Shown: positions 8,786 to 17,460 of the stretch, piece after piece
Numbering within the stretch: the stretch's first letter is position 1
Layout of the letters: the number at the start of each line of letters is the position of its first letter
Assembly (NCBI RefSeq): GCF_024834045.1
Contig: NZ_JANUXW010000001.1
Span: forward strand, 248,001 to 312,000
Origin: Neisseria montereyensis
GTDB lineage: Bacteria; Pseudomonadota; Gammaproteobacteria; Burkholderiales; Neisseriaceae
Length of the DNA: 64,000 bases
Direction: 5' to 3'
Notes under the pieces: model-generated
Databases searched by the model: none
What the model was told of the DNA's origin: nothing
What the model saw: only the letters and a program-made list of their open reading frames with translations
Made by a program: the position numbers and the translations under genes

Positions 8786-10036
8786 ATGGCTTCATTAGAA
8801 ACTTGGATCGGCCTGCGCTATCTGCGGGCAAAAAAACGCAACGGATTCATGTCGTTTATTACCGTTATCTCGATTTTGGGCATTGCATTGGGCGTTTGGG
8901 CGCTGATTGTGGTGCTGTCGGTGATGAACGGTTTCCAAAAAGAAATCCGCGGTCAGCTGCTCAATGTGGCGCCGCATGCCGAAATCGGTTATTACACGGC
9001 TGAAAACGGCGAAACATGGCAAGACTTACGCGCGATTGTTCAAGGCAAAAAAGGCGTATTGGCTACTGCGCCTTATGTGGCTGATCAGGCTTTGTTGGCC
9101 AATTCGGGCGAAGTGCGCGGCGTACAGATTCGCGGTGTGTTGCCCGAAGAAGAAAAAAATGTGGTCGATTACGGCAACGATATGCCGCAAGGCAGCTTCG
9201 ACGACTTAAAACCGGGCGAGTTCGATATTATTCTCGGTGAAGACTTGGCCGAAGTTTTGGGTGCGGAAGTGGGCGGCAAAGTGACCGTGATTACGCCTGA
9301 GGGTAATGTGACGCCCGCCGGCGTGGTGCCGCGTTTGAAACAGTTTAATGTGGTCGGCGTGGTGAAAACAGGGGTTTACGAAGTGGACAACAGCTTGGCC
9401 ATGATTCACATGCAAGATGCCCAAGTGTTGTACCGTTTGGGCAGCAATGTCGGTGGGTTGCGCATTAGATTGTCCGATCCGCAAAATGCGCCGGACTTTA
9501 TCCGCAACCTGATACCGCCCGCCGATCAGGATAAAATCTGGGCGCGCGACTGGACCTTTTCCAACCGCAGTTATTTTGAAGCGGTGGAATTGGAAAAACG
9601 CATGATGTTTATTATCTTAACGCTCATTATTGCCGTAGCGGCGTTTAATCTGGTGTCTTCTTTGGTGATGGCGGTAACCGAGAAACAGGCCGATATTGCC
9701 ATTTTGCGCACCTTAGGGCTTTCGCCGGGCGGGGTGATGAAAATCTTTATGGTTCAGGGGGCGTTTGCCGGATTTATGGGCACTTTGGTCGGCGTAGTCA
9801 CCGGCGTGTTTACCGGTGTGAATATCGGCCATTGGATTGCTTTTTTCGAGCGGATTACCGGTACGCACCTGATTAATTCCCAAGTTTATTTTATCGATTA
9901 TGTGCCCAGCGATGTGAATGCCGGCGATGTGGTGGTGATTGCCTGCATCTCATTGGCATTGGCTTTTATCGCAACGCTGTATCCGAGCTGGCGGGCATCG
10001 AAAACCCAACCTGCGGAGGCTTTGCGCTATGAATAA
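8786..10036 (+). CDS. lolC: Lipoprotein-releasing ABC transporter permease, LolC/LolE family
   Basis: Inner-membrane subunit of the Lol transporter that extracts outer-membrane lipoproteins and passes them to LolA. 416 residues. The N-terminus [20 protein letters not shown], then TM1 ([25 protein letters not shown]), is typical. A periplasmic domain spans about 60-265, and three further TM segments follow ([19 protein letters not shown]; the region after [31 protein letters not shown]), with the C-terminal signature [18 protein letters not shown]. The ATG at 8786 was chosen over an upstream TTG. Only one permease gene is present, so it may act as a homodimer (LolF type) unless lolE lies elsewhere. 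Its stop overlaps the lolD start. Confidence 0.95.
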   Translation: MASLETWIGLRYLRAKKRNGFMSFITVISILGIALGVWALIVVLSVMNGFQKEIRGQLLNVAPHAEIGYYTAENGETWQDLRAIVQGKKGVLATAPYVADQALLANSGEVRGVQIRGVLPEEEKNVVDYGNDMPQGSFDDLKPGEFDIILGEDLAEVLGAEVGGKVTVITPEGNVTPAGVVPRLKQFNVVGVVKTGVYEVDNSLAMIHMQDAQVLYRLGSNVGGLRIRLSDPQNAPDFIRNLIPPADQDKIWARDWTFSNRSYFEAVELEKRMMFIILTLIIAVAAFNLVSSLVMAVTEKQADIAILRTLGLSPGGVMKIFMVQGAFAGFMGTLVGVVTGVFTGVNIGHWIAFFERITGTHLINSQVYFIDYVPSDVNAGDVVVIACISLALAFIATLYPSWRASKTQPAEALRYE

Positions 10037-10724
10037 TCAGATTGTTTTGAAATGCGATAACCTTTATCGGAGTTATCAAGACGGCGCTTTAAATGTTCAG
10101 GTACTCAACGGTTTGAACTTGGAAGTAGCCGGCGGGCAGAGCGTGAGTATTATCGGTGCTTCGGGTAGCGGTAAATCCACCTTGCTGCATATTCTGGGCG
10201 GCTTGGATATGCCGACTTCGGGTAGCGTGAACCTGATGGGGCATAACTTGAGTGAAATGAATCAGAAGCAGTTGGGCGAACTGCGCAACCGCTATCTGGG
10301 TTTTGTTTACCAATTCCATCATTTATTGCCTGAGTTTTCGGCTTTGGAAAACGTGATGATGCCGTTGTTAATCGGTAAAAAACCGAAAGCCGAAGCAGAA
10401 GAACGCGCCACGGCGATGTTGGATAAAGTCGGCCTGAAAGCGCGTATGCTGCACCGTCCGAGCGAGCTTTCCGGCGGCGAACGCCAGCGTGCGGCTATTG
10501 CCCGTGCCTTGGTTACGCAACCTAAATGCTTATTGGCCGACGAACCGACAGGCAACCTCGACCGCAAAAACGCCCAAAACGTACTCGATATGATGTTGGA
10601 TTTGAAAAACGAATTGGGTACCAGCCTGATTGTGGTGACGCATGATGACGAACTGGCCTACCGCTTCGACCGTGTACTGACGATGCATGACGGTTGTTTG
10701 TCGTTACTGGATAAAGATAAGTAA
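10029..10724 (+). CDS. lolD: Lipoprotein-releasing ABC transporter ATP-binding protein
   Basis: ATPase of the Lol lipoprotein transporter. 231 residues, the usual size. Walker A is GASGSGKST, the Q-loop lies in [20 protein letters not shown] (typical of LolD), the ABC signature is LSGGERQR, Walker [13 protein letters not shown] and the H-loop VVTHD. The ATG at 10029 overlaps the last eight bases of lolC, which implies coupled translation of the two subunits. A DUS terminator follows the stop. It could be mistaken for another MacB/FtsE-type ATPase, but pairing with lolC settles it. Confidence 0.96.
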   Translation: MNNQIVLKCDNLYRSYQDGALNVQVLNGLNLEVAGGQSVSIIGASGSGKSTLLHILGGLDMPTSGSVNLMGHNLSEMNQKQLGELRNRYLGFVYQFHHLLPEFSALENVMMPLLIGKKPKAEAEERATAMLDKVGLKARMLHRPSELSGGERQRAAIARALVTQPKCLLADEPTGNLDRKNAQNVLDMMLDLKNELGTSLIVVTHDDELAYRFDRVLTMHDGCLSLLDKDK

Positions 10725-10744
10725 GTAACAAGCCGCAAGGTTTA

Positions 10745-10778
10745 AAAGGCCGTCTGAAAAACTTTTCAGACGGCCTTT
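10745..10778. terminator. DUS inverted-repeat terminator after lolD
   Basis: AAAGGCCGTCTGAAAAAC followed by the inverted DUS and TTT. It closes the lolC-lolD unit. Confidence 0.9.
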
Positions 10779-10838
10779 GCAAATGGATTTTGCTATATGC
10801 GGTATAATCCGAATCGTTATTTTTTTTCAGACGGCCTA

Positions 10839-11447
10839 ATGATGAGCATCTACGCACTCAAACCTAAATTTCAAAATCTTCTGCGCCCGCTGGTACGCAA
10901 GCTGCATAATCGGGGGGTAACCGCCAATCAGGTAACACTTACCGCCTGCGGGATTTCTATTTTTATCGGCGTGTTGTTGGCCGGATTTGCCGATGTGCCC
11001 GCTTTATTCTGGCTATTGCCGATATGGCTGTTTGTGCGCATGGCGCTGAATGCGGCCGACGGTATGTTGGCGCGTGAATTCGGCCATCAGTCGAAACTCG
11101 GCGGCTATTTGAACGAAATCACCGATGTGGTGGCCGATGCGGCTTTGTATCTGCCGTTTGCTTTTGTATTGCCTTTTAATGCTTTTCAAATTGCTTTGTT
11201 TATCTGGCTGGCGGCAATGAGCGAATTTTGCGGGGTGCTGGGGCAGGTACACGGGCAGAACGGGCGGCGTTACGACGGCCCGGCCGGTAAAAGCGACCGT
11301 GCGTTTTTGTTCGGCGCTTTGGGTTTGTGGTATGCGCTGGCAGGCGTGCTGCCGGGTTGGACGGTGTGGGTGATGTGGTTGTTGGTGGCGGTATTGGCCT
11401 ATACCTGCGTGCGCCGTGTGCAAAACGGGTTGAAAGCGGCCGTCTGA
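10839..11447 (+). CDS. CDP-alcohol phosphatidyltransferase family protein (YnbA-like)
   Basis: Membrane enzyme family that transfers a phosphatidyl group from CDP-diacylglycerol to an alcohol. 202 residues with several hydrophobic segments. The family motif D-x2-DG-x2-AR-x8-G-x3-D-x3-D appears as NAADGMLAREFGHQSKLG followed by GYLNEITD. The first and third aspartates are therefore Asn; the second and fourth remain. This may be a subfamily trait, as I recall Asn at the first position in YnbA-type proteins. ATGATG at 10839/10842 leaves two possible starts. The stop codon TGA lies inside the DUS of the following terminator. The acyltransferase and CdsA-like genes 1 kb downstream suggest a shared lipid pathway. 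Confidence 0.85.
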   Translation: MMSIYALKPKFQNLLRPLVRKLHNRGVTANQVTLTACGISIFIGVLLAGFADVPALFWLLPIWLFVRMALNAADGMLAREFGHQSKLGGYLNEITDVVADAALYLPFAFVLPFNAFQIALFIWLAAMSEFCGVLGQVHGQNGRRYDGPAGKSDRAFLFGALGLWYALAGVLPGWTVWVMWLLVAVLAYTCVRRVQNGLKAAV

Positions 11448-11472
11448 ACGCTTATGCGTGGTTCAGACGGCC
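11438..11472. terminator. DUS inverted-repeat terminator overlapping the stop codon
   Basis: GGCCGTCTGAAC ... GTTCAGACGGCC with a 12-base loop. The first DUS supplies the last codons (GCC GTC TGA) of the upstream gene. Confidence 0.85.
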
Positions 11473-11498
11473 TAAAATCGTGATATGAGAAAACGGTA

Positions 11499-12161
11499 TT
11501 ATGCGATATCGGTAGTGTCAAGATCTAATTTAGCTGCGTATTTTTGCAATACGGCTGCTAAAAGTGTACCGTCGGCCAAACTCAGATCGCTGCGTTTGAT
11601 GGTGTGTTCGTATCGCGGTGTTTTCATGGTAAAGCGTTGCCGTCTGATTTTTACGCATAATTCGGCATAGGGTAGGCGGCTGATTTTGCCGTCGGTTTGA
11701 ATCACGGTGCAGCCTTTTGCATCGAGCATTATGCCAATATAGCGTTTTTGGTCGGTAAAACCGATATGTAGTGGAAATTCGCTTTTTTCATACACCTGAA
11801 AATAAACGGCATAGCCGAATTGGGGTTGTTGCTTGTCGTCGAGGGTGAGGTATTTTTTCACGCGGGAAATCAAATAGCTCTCGCCGTCGTAGGCTAATGT
11901 CCGGCCTATCGGGTATTGTGCTAAGAAACGTTCGTCTTGAGGGTTGTTGTATTGTGTAAAGATATTCAGGCTTTGGCAGGTGTCGGCAAAAACCTGCGGG
12001 GCAAGCGGGTGGCTGCTGCTATGAAAAGACAATTGGTAAGCGGGTTGGCTTTCCCGCTGTGTGTTGCGGTAAACCGTGATGCCCCAATACATCAGCAGAA
12101 GCGCCGCAAGAATCATGGCCGCTATGCCTAAAAGTTGGAGATTATTTAAAATACTGCCCAT
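11499..12161 (-). CDS. Hypothetical membrane-anchored protein
   Basis: 220 residues from the ATG at 12161 (MGSILNNLQLLGIAAMILAA). An upstream in-frame start at 12221 would add 20 residues of poor composition. One N-terminal hydrophobic segment (about 10-28) is followed by a soluble region with no motif I recognise; it has alternating beta-like stretches (KRYIGIMLDAKGCTVIQTDG). It is convergent with the CDP-alcohol transferase gene and divergent from the acyltransferase gene, so it may share a promoter region with the latter, but a functional link is unproven. Confidence 0.75.
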   Translation of the reverse strand: MGSILNNLQLLGIAAMILAALLLMYWGITVYRNTQRESQPAYQLSFHSSSHPLAPQVFADTCQSLNIFTQYNNPQDERFLAQYPIGRTLAYDGESYLISRVKKYLTLDDKQQPQFGYAVYFQVYEKSEFPLHIGFTDQKRYIGIMLDAKGCTVIQTDGKISRLPYAELCVKIRRQRFTMKTPRYEHTIKRSDLSLADGTLLAAVLQKYAAKLDLDTTDIA

Positions 12162-12357
12162 ATGGATTGTGTTATCGTTTTGAAAAAATGCTATTTTAAT
12201 GATTAAAATGTCATAAAACAATCATAATGGAATATTTTTCTTATTGATTTCAAAAAAGAAATCTTAATTTAAATAATTATATCTAAAGTAATATTTAAAA
12301 TATGTTTGTTTTTAATGTGGAGGCCGATAGTTGGATATTCGGCGGAAAGGGAGAAAG
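12162..12357. other. AT-rich divergent promoter region
   Basis: The 195 bases between the divergent hypothetical membrane protein and acyltransferase genes are strongly AT-rich (for example 12225-12310) and should hold both promoters. The acyltransferase has GGAAAGGGAGAAAG before its ATG. No coding sequence seen. Confidence 0.5.
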
Positions 12358-13050
12358 ATGGAGTGGATAAAGCAGCGGTTGGCATGGCTGACCGATCAGG
12401 CGCTTTGCCTGTTTGTTTCGTTTTTAACGGGTGTGCGGCCGAAAGCGGCCAAGAGTTTGGGCTTTACGCCGCAGCGTAAAGTTTATTATGCCAATCATGG
12501 CAGCCATGGCGATTTTGTGTTGGTGTGGATTTCCCTGCCTAAGCGCTGGCGTGCCTGTGTGCGTCCGGTAGCGGGATCCGATTATTGGCTCACCAACCGT
12601 TTGAAACGTTTCATTATCCAAAGGGTGTTCAATGCGCTGTTGATTCCGCGCAACAGCGGTAACCCGCAAGCGATTACCGAACAGATGACCGAAGCGTTGC
12701 AAAACGAGGATTCGCTGATTATTTTCCCCGAAGGTACCCGCAATACGGATGACCAAGTGACGCTGTTGTCTTTTAAGAGCGGCATTTATCATTTGGCAAG
12801 GGAAAACCCCGATGTCGGTTTTGTGCCGATGTGGATCAACAATATCAACCATGTGTTGCCCAAAGGCACTTTTCTGCCGGTGCCGCTGTTGTGTGATGTG
12901 AATATCGGCGAGGTGGTGTATTTACAGGAAAACGAAGATAAAGACGCTTTTCTAAAGCGCAGCCGTGATGCGCTGCTGGCATTGGCGCCGCCTGAAAAAC
13001 AACAACAAGCCGCTGTAAATGATCAGCATAATGGGGAGGCTGCGCTATGA
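12358..13050 (+). CDS. Lysophospholipid acyltransferase, PlsC-like
   Basis: Membrane-associated 1-acylglycerol-3-phosphate acyltransferase family. 230 residues. The catalytic H-x4-D motif is HGSHGD, near residue 47, and the substrate-binding motif is FPEGTRN, near 125. A hydrophobic N-terminal stretch (ALCLFVSFLTGV) could anchor it. The ATG at 12358 follows AAAGGGAGAAAG; an upstream in-frame TTG at 12331 is less likely. Its stop overlaps the start of the CdsA-like gene in an ATGA, so both are coupled. In a Kennedy-type pathway it would make phosphatidic acid, the substrate of the next enzyme. It is probably not the housekeeping PlsC. Confidence 0.9.
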   Translation: MEWIKQRLAWLTDQALCLFVSFLTGVRPKAAKSLGFTPQRKVYYANHGSHGDFVLVWISLPKRWRACVRPVAGSDYWLTNRLKRFIIQRVFNALLIPRNSGNPQAITEQMTEALQNEDSLIIFPEGTRNTDDQVTLLSFKSGIYHLARENPDVGFVPMWINNINHVLPKGTFLPVPLLCDVNIGEVVYLQENEDKDAFLKRSRDALLALAPPEKQQQAAVNDQHNGEAAL

Positions 13051-14012
13051 ATCCGGTTGTTTCCAATGTATACGCCATGCCGGTTCAGGCCGGCTGGGTG
13101 TTTGTGGCTATTTTTATCGTATTGATGGTCGCCAGTGCGATTGGGAAGTGGCTGGAATATAAAAAAGGCAGCGATAATACAACCGTTGCCAATTTGAATG
13201 CCCGTGTTTATGCCTGGTGGGTGATGACGCTGGTGTTGTTGCTGGCGTTTTGGTTCGGCAAAACAGGCACGGTGGTTTTATTTTTCCTCGTCTCGTTTGC
13301 CGCATTGCGTGAATTTCTTACGTTGGTTTATAAATACCGCAGCGATTACAGCGTGATGCTGGTGTGTTTCTATATTCTTTTGCCGGTTCAGTATTACTTT
13401 GTGTTTACTGAGTGGTACGGCATGTTTTCCATCTTTATTCCGGTTTACGGCTTTTTAATCCTGCCGATTATCGGTAGTTTGAGCGGCAGAACCGAGCATT
13501 TTCTGGAGCGGGCGGCGAAAACCCAATGGGCGGCGATGATATCTGTTTTCTGTTTGTCGCATGTGCCGGCATTGTTGACTTTGCATTTGGACGGTTTCCC
13601 GCAAGAACAGAATATATTGTTGTTAATCTTTATGATCGGTGTGGTTCAGGCCAGTGATGTCTTGCAATATATTTGGGGCAAAACTTTGGGTAAACGTAAG
13701 ATTATGCCGTCTTTATCGCCGAGTAAAACCGTAGCCGGAACGGTGGGCGGTATTGCTTCGGCTGTTGTGGTTGCTATGCTGATGGCGCCGCTAACGCCGT
13801 TTTCTACTTGGCAGGCCGGTTTGATTGGTTTGGTTATCTGCCTGATGGGTTTCTTCGGCGGATTGGTGATGTCGGCGATTAAGCGTGATCATGGTGTGAA
13901 AGACTGGGGCAATATGATTCAGGGGCATGGCGGTATGCTTGACCGTGTTGATTCGATTTGTTTTGCCGCGCCGGTGTTTTTCCATATTATTCGTTATTTC
14001 TGGCACGGTTAA
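13047..14012 (+). CDS. Phosphatidate cytidylyltransferase family protein (CdsA-like, YnbB-type)
   Basis: Polytopic membrane enzyme that makes CDP-diacylglycerol from phosphatidate and CTP. 321 residues with about eight hydrophobic segments. The family signature appears as QGHGGMLDRVDS near the C-terminus, and the conserved SLSPSKTVAGTVGG region precedes it. Gln replaces the usual Pro before GHGG. A distinct housekeeping cdsA normally sits in the neisserial uppS-dxr-bamA cluster, so this is probably a second copy. Overlap with the acyltransferase and the nearby CDP-alcohol transferase suggests a dedicated phospholipid or phospholipid-like product. A DUS terminator follows. Confidence 0.9.
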   Translation: MNPVVSNVYAMPVQAGWVFVAIFIVLMVASAIGKWLEYKKGSDNTTVANLNARVYAWWVMTLVLLLAFWFGKTGTVVLFFLVSFAALREFLTLVYKYRSDYSVMLVCFYILLPVQYYFVFTEWYGMFSIFIPVYGFLILPIIGSLSGRTEHFLERAAKTQWAAMISVFCLSHVPALLTLHLDGFPQEQNILLLIFMIGVVQASDVLQYIWGKTLGKRKIMPSLSPSKTVAGTVGGIASAVVVAMLMAPLTPFSTWQAGLIGLVICLMGFFGGLVMSAIKRDHGVKDWGNMIQGHGGMLDRVDSICFAAPVFFHIIRYFWHG

Positions 14013-14038
14013 ATCGTGTTTTTGATAGATTGATTTAT

Positions 14039-14067
14039 AGGCCGTCTGAAAATGTTTCAGACGGCCT
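14039..14067. terminator. DUS inverted-repeat terminator after the CdsA-like gene
   Basis: AGGCCGTCTGAAAATG followed by TTTCAGACGGCCT and further T residues. Confidence 0.9.
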
Positions 14068-14298
14068 TTCTCTATTTGCTAATGATAGTTGCCGTTTGAT
14101 ACATGTTTCATTCTTTTATCGTCAAACCTTGTAATGAATACCTTATATTTGGCACAATCCGTTTGGCTAATGTGGGCAATATTTCATTTGGTGGTATAAC
14201 AAGGTTTTTTGTTTGAAATAGCAATAAAATTTTCTTTCTTTCTAATGCTCAATATTAGTAAATAGTAATTTAAATACTAACTAAATAGGATTTACATC

Positions 14299-14505
14299 AT
14301 GAAAAATAAAAGTAAAAATAAAAATGTAGGAATGCTGGATTTATCCAATGTAGATAGTGAATCTATTGATAAATTAGTTTCATCTATTAAAGGGTCTGAA
14401 TACTATAAGACACAACTAAAAAAGATAAGAATATATCAAGCAATAATTCTTACAATCGTAATAACTTTTTCTTTATATGTATTATCCCGAATGTATCTGA
14501 GATAA
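14299..14505 (+). CDS. Small membrane protein, hypothetical
   Basis: 68 residues: a Lys/Asn-rich start (MKNKSKNKN), a polar helix-like middle, and one strong C-terminal transmembrane segment (IYQAIILTIVITFSLYVLS) ending in MYLR. A TAGGA sequence lies nine bases before the ATG. The gene is far more AT-rich than its neighbours and sits in AT-rich intergenic DNA, so it may be acquired. No family recognised; it could be a small toxin-like or regulatory membrane peptide, but nothing in the sequence proves that. Confidence 0.5.
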   Translation: MKNKSKNKNVGMLDLSNVDSESIDKLVSSIKGSEYYKTQLKKIRIYQAIILTIVITFSLYVLSRMYLR

Positions 14506-14595
14506 ATATAATCAACTAGATTGATCCTTGATATTTATTAGGGCTGGACGAATATCTTGTATTCTTAAAATAGATGTATATGCACAGGATAGGGT

Positions 14596-15000
14596 ATGAA
14601 AAAAACAGGTGTATTAAATGCGGAATTGGCCAGAGTGATTGCTTCGCTTGGGCATGGCGATATGTTGGTAATCGGTGATGCAGGATTACCGGTGCCGCCG
14701 CAAGTGCCGTGTATCGATTTGGCCGTATCGCTCGGTGTGCCGACCTTGCAGCAGGTTTTGGAAGCGGTTTTGGACGAAGTGTGTTTGGAAAAAATCACGC
14801 TGGCGGAAGAAACCGCAACCCGTAGTCGTGCATTATGGCGGTTTACCGATAATTATATCCATACAAACGATCGCGTATCATTGGATGAAGTACCTCATGA
14901 GCAGTTCAAGCAGTTGTCGCGAGAGGCCCGTGCAGTGGTGCGTACCGGTGATAACACGCCTTATACCAATATTATTCTTCATTCCGGAGTACCGTTTTGA
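14596..15000 (+). CDS. rbsD: D-ribose pyranase
   Basis: Interconverts beta-pyranose and beta-furanose forms of D-ribose so that the sugar can be used after uptake. 134 residues (E. coli 139). Family features: MKKTGVLNAELARVIASLGH with the catalytic His20, GDAGLPVP, then the C-terminal VRTGDNTPYTNIILHSGVPF, whose Tyr and Asn belong to the active site. It is first in the rbsDACB operon, and its TGA overlaps the TTG start of rbsA. Confidence 0.96.
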   Translation: MKKTGVLNAELARVIASLGHGDMLVIGDAGLPVPPQVPCIDLAVSLGVPTLQQVLEAVLDEVCLEKITLAEETATRSRALWRFTDNYIHTNDRVSLDEVPHEQFKQLSREARAVVRTGDNTPYTNIILHSGVPF

Positions 15001-16493
15001 CTACCGAACCCCGCTTATTGGTGGAAATGCGGCAAATCAATAAAGCATTCGGCCCGGTTCAGGTGTTGAGCGGTGTCGATTTTAATTTGCGCGCCGGCGA
15101 AGTGCATGCTTTGATGGGTGAGAACGGTGCCGGAAAATCCACCTTAATGAAAATTCTTACCGGCATCTATCAGGCCGACAGCGGCAGCGTGCGGATAGAA
15201 GGGCGCGAAGAGATTATTAAAACGCCGGTAGATGCACAAAAACTCGGTATTGCCATTATCCATCAGGAATTAAACCTGCTGCCGGAAATGACGGTGGCGG
15301 AAAATTTCTTTTTAGGCCGTGAGATTGTCCGCTACGGTATTTTGCAAAAGCAGGAAATGAAGCGGATAGTCGCCGAACAATTGGCTGCATTGCAGGCCAA
15401 TTTCGGGCCGGATACCTTGGTGAAATCGCTTTCGGTCGGCCAACAGCAATTGGTGGAAATTGCGCGTGCGCTTTCCGTTCATGCCAAAATCATTATTATG
15501 GACGAGCCGACTGCCGCATTAACCGAGCCTGAAATCCAACAATTGTTTGCGATTGTGCGCCAGTTGGCAGAGCAGGGCGTGGGCTTGGTTTATGTATCGC
15601 ACCGGATGGAAGAAATTTTCCAAATCTGCCAACGCATCACCGTATTGCGCGACGGCGTATCCGTCGGCACCAAAGACATTGCCGATACGCATTTTGACGA
15701 TGTGGTGAGCATGATGGTGGGAAGGGCGTTGGACGAGCGCTTCCCCGAACGGGACAGCCGTATCGGCGAAGTGAAGTTTCAGGTGTCCGGCCTTTCAGAC
15801 GGCCATACCGTTCGCGATATCAGCTTTGATATACGCGCCGGTGAAATTCTGGCGTTTGCCGGACTGATTGGTTCGGGACGTACCGAAATCGCCAATGCCC
15901 TGTTTGGGCTTTCGCCGATAACGGCGGGCACGGTTTCGATTAACGGTAAAGCGGTGCGGATTAAACGGCCTGCCGATGCCATCGGCCATCGCATGGCGTA
16001 TGTAACCGAAGACCGCAAAGCCAAAGGGCTGATTTTAGATATGAGCGTGCGCGAAAACGGCACGTTGGTTTATCTACCGACCCGCAACGGCATGATAGAC
16101 CATGCCGCCGAGCAGAAACATATTCGCGAAGCCATTGAAAAATTAAATATCAAAGTGGCCGATTCGGAAGAGGCGGTTCGGCGGCTTTCCGGCGGTAATC
16201 AGCAGAAAGTCGTATTGGCTAAATGGTTGGTCGAGTTGCCCGAAGTGCTGATTTTGGACGAACCCACGCGCGGGGTCGATGTCGGCGGTAAAGCGGAAAT
16301 TTATCGGATTATCAACGAATTAAGCCGACAAGGTGTCGCCATTATGATGATTTCGTCGGAATTGCCGGAAGTGCTCGGTGTATCCGATAGGATTGCCGTG
16401 ATGAATGAGGGCCGTCTGAACGGCATTTTGAATACCAAAGAGGCTGACCAAGAAAAAATTATGGCATTGGCAGCCGGAGGAAGTGCAGTATGA
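14997..16493 (+). CDS. rbsA: Ribose ABC transporter ATP-binding protein
   Basis: Double-domain ATPase that powers ribose uptake. 498 residues (E. coli 501). First cassette: Walker A GENGAGKST, signature LSVGQQQLVEIARAL, Walker B IIIMDEPTAAL, H-loop SHRMEE. Second cassette: degenerate P-loop GLIGSGRTEIANALFG, signature LSGGNQQKVVLAKWL, Walker B LILDEPTRGVD. The start is taken as a TTG that overlaps the rbsD stop (TTGA); the next in-frame ATG at 15027 would remove conserved sequence. Two DUS lie inside the gene (about 15795 and 16408), so it has been resident in a DUS-using genome for a long time or arrived from one. Confidence 0.95.
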   Translation: MTTEPRLLVEMRQINKAFGPVQVLSGVDFNLRAGEVHALMGENGAGKSTLMKILTGIYQADSGSVRIEGREEIIKTPVDAQKLGIAIIHQELNLLPEMTVAENFFLGREIVRYGILQKQEMKRIVAEQLAALQANFGPDTLVKSLSVGQQQLVEIARALSVHAKIIIMDEPTAALTEPEIQQLFAIVRQLAEQGVGLVYVSHRMEEIFQICQRITVLRDGVSVGTKDIADTHFDDVVSMMVGRALDERFPERDSRIGEVKFQVSGLSDGHTVRDISFDIRAGEILAFAGLIGSGRTEIANALFGLSPITAGTVSINGKAVRIKRPADAIGHRMAYVTEDRKAKGLILDMSVRENGTLVYLPTRNGMIDHAAEQKHIREAIEKLNIKVADSEEAVRRLSGGNQQKVVLAKWLVELPEVLILDEPTRGVDVGGKAEIYRIINELSRQGVAIMMISSELPEVLGVSDRIAVMNEGRLNGILNTKEADQEKIMALAAGGSAV

Positions 16494-17428
16494 AACCATT
16501 GGCAATCGGTGCAACCGTGAAAAAAATGGGGCCGTTATTGGGGTTGATTGTTTTATCGGCCGTTTTGAGTGTGGCGACGCCCAATTTTTTAACATCCAGC
16601 AATTTATTCAGCGTGTTGCGGCAGGTAACTTATAGCGGGTTGCTGGCGTTCGGCATGACTTTTGTGATTTTAATCGGCGGCATCGATTTATCGGTGGGCG
16701 CGATTTTGGCACTGGTGGGGATTATTACCGCCAGCCTGATTCAGAGCGGCATAGATCCGGTTTTGGCTTCTTTTGCCGGCGTATTGCTTGGGGCGCTTTG
16801 CGGTGCGGCAAACGGTTTATTGGTGTCTATCGGCCGTATCGCTCCCTTTATTGCCACGTTGGCAACCATGATTCTGTTTCGCGGTATAGCGCAGGAATAT
16901 TCGCAATCCCGACCGATTACCATTAATGTAGACGGTTTTTTTAATGAAATAGGTTCGGGCTATTTGTTTGGCACGGTGCCGACGCCGGTGGTGTTGATGT
17001 TGGCGGTTTTTGCGGTATTATGGTTTGTGTTAAGAAAAACCCGTTTCGGCCGCTATGTTTATGCTTTGGGCGGCAGTGAAGAGGTGGCGCGGATTTCCGG
17101 CTTGAAAGTGAAAAGCCTGAAATTATGGGTCTATACCTTATCCGGCCTGCTTTCCGGCATGGCGGCTTTGGTGGTGACCAGCCGTCTTTCTTCGGCCAGC
17201 CCCAATGCGGGGATAATGTATGAATTGGATGCGATTGCCGCTGTTGTGTTGGGCGGTACCAGCCTTTCCGGCGGGCGCGGCTGGTTGTTCGGCACTTTGG
17301 TCGGCGTGGTGTTGCTCGGTGTGTTGGGCAACGGTTTGAACCTGCTCAATGTGTCGGCCAATTATCAATTGATTATTAAGGGCGCGGTGATTTTGTTTGC
17401 CGTGCTGCTAGACCGCAAAAATACTTAA
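16490..17428 (+). CDS. rbsC: Ribose ABC transporter permease
   Basis: Inner-membrane channel subunit, 312 residues (E. coli 321), with eight or more hydrophobic segments. Typical features of the BPD_transp_2 family are FGMTFVILIGGIDLSVGAIL, APFIATLATMILFRGIA, RFGRYVYALGGSEEVARISG and the EAA-like loop GLKVKSLKLWVYTLSG, then LDAIAAVVLGGTSLSGGRG. The ATG overlaps the rbsA stop (ATGA), giving coupled translation. It works with RbsA (ATPase) and RbsB (binding protein). Confidence 0.96.
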   Translation: MKPLAIGATVKKMGPLLGLIVLSAVLSVATPNFLTSSNLFSVLRQVTYSGLLAFGMTFVILIGGIDLSVGAILALVGIITASLIQSGIDPVLASFAGVLLGALCGAANGLLVSIGRIAPFIATLATMILFRGIAQEYSQSRPITINVDGFFNEIGSGYLFGTVPTPVVLMLAVFAVLWFVLRKTRFGRYVYALGGSEEVARISGLKVKSLKLWVYTLSGLLSGMAALVVTSRLSSASPNAGIMYELDAIAAVVLGGTSLSGGRGWLFGTLVGVVLLGVLGNGLNLLNVSANYQLIIKGAVILFAVLLDRKNT

Positions 17429-17460
17429 GTTTTAACCCAACCGTTTCTATGGAGAACACA

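Noticed and set aside
10820-10828. T8 tract before the CDP-alcohol transferase gene as a phase-variation site
   Set aside because: It is outside the coding region and is part of the DUS-adjacent leader. Without a promoter map, a spacing effect cannot be argued.
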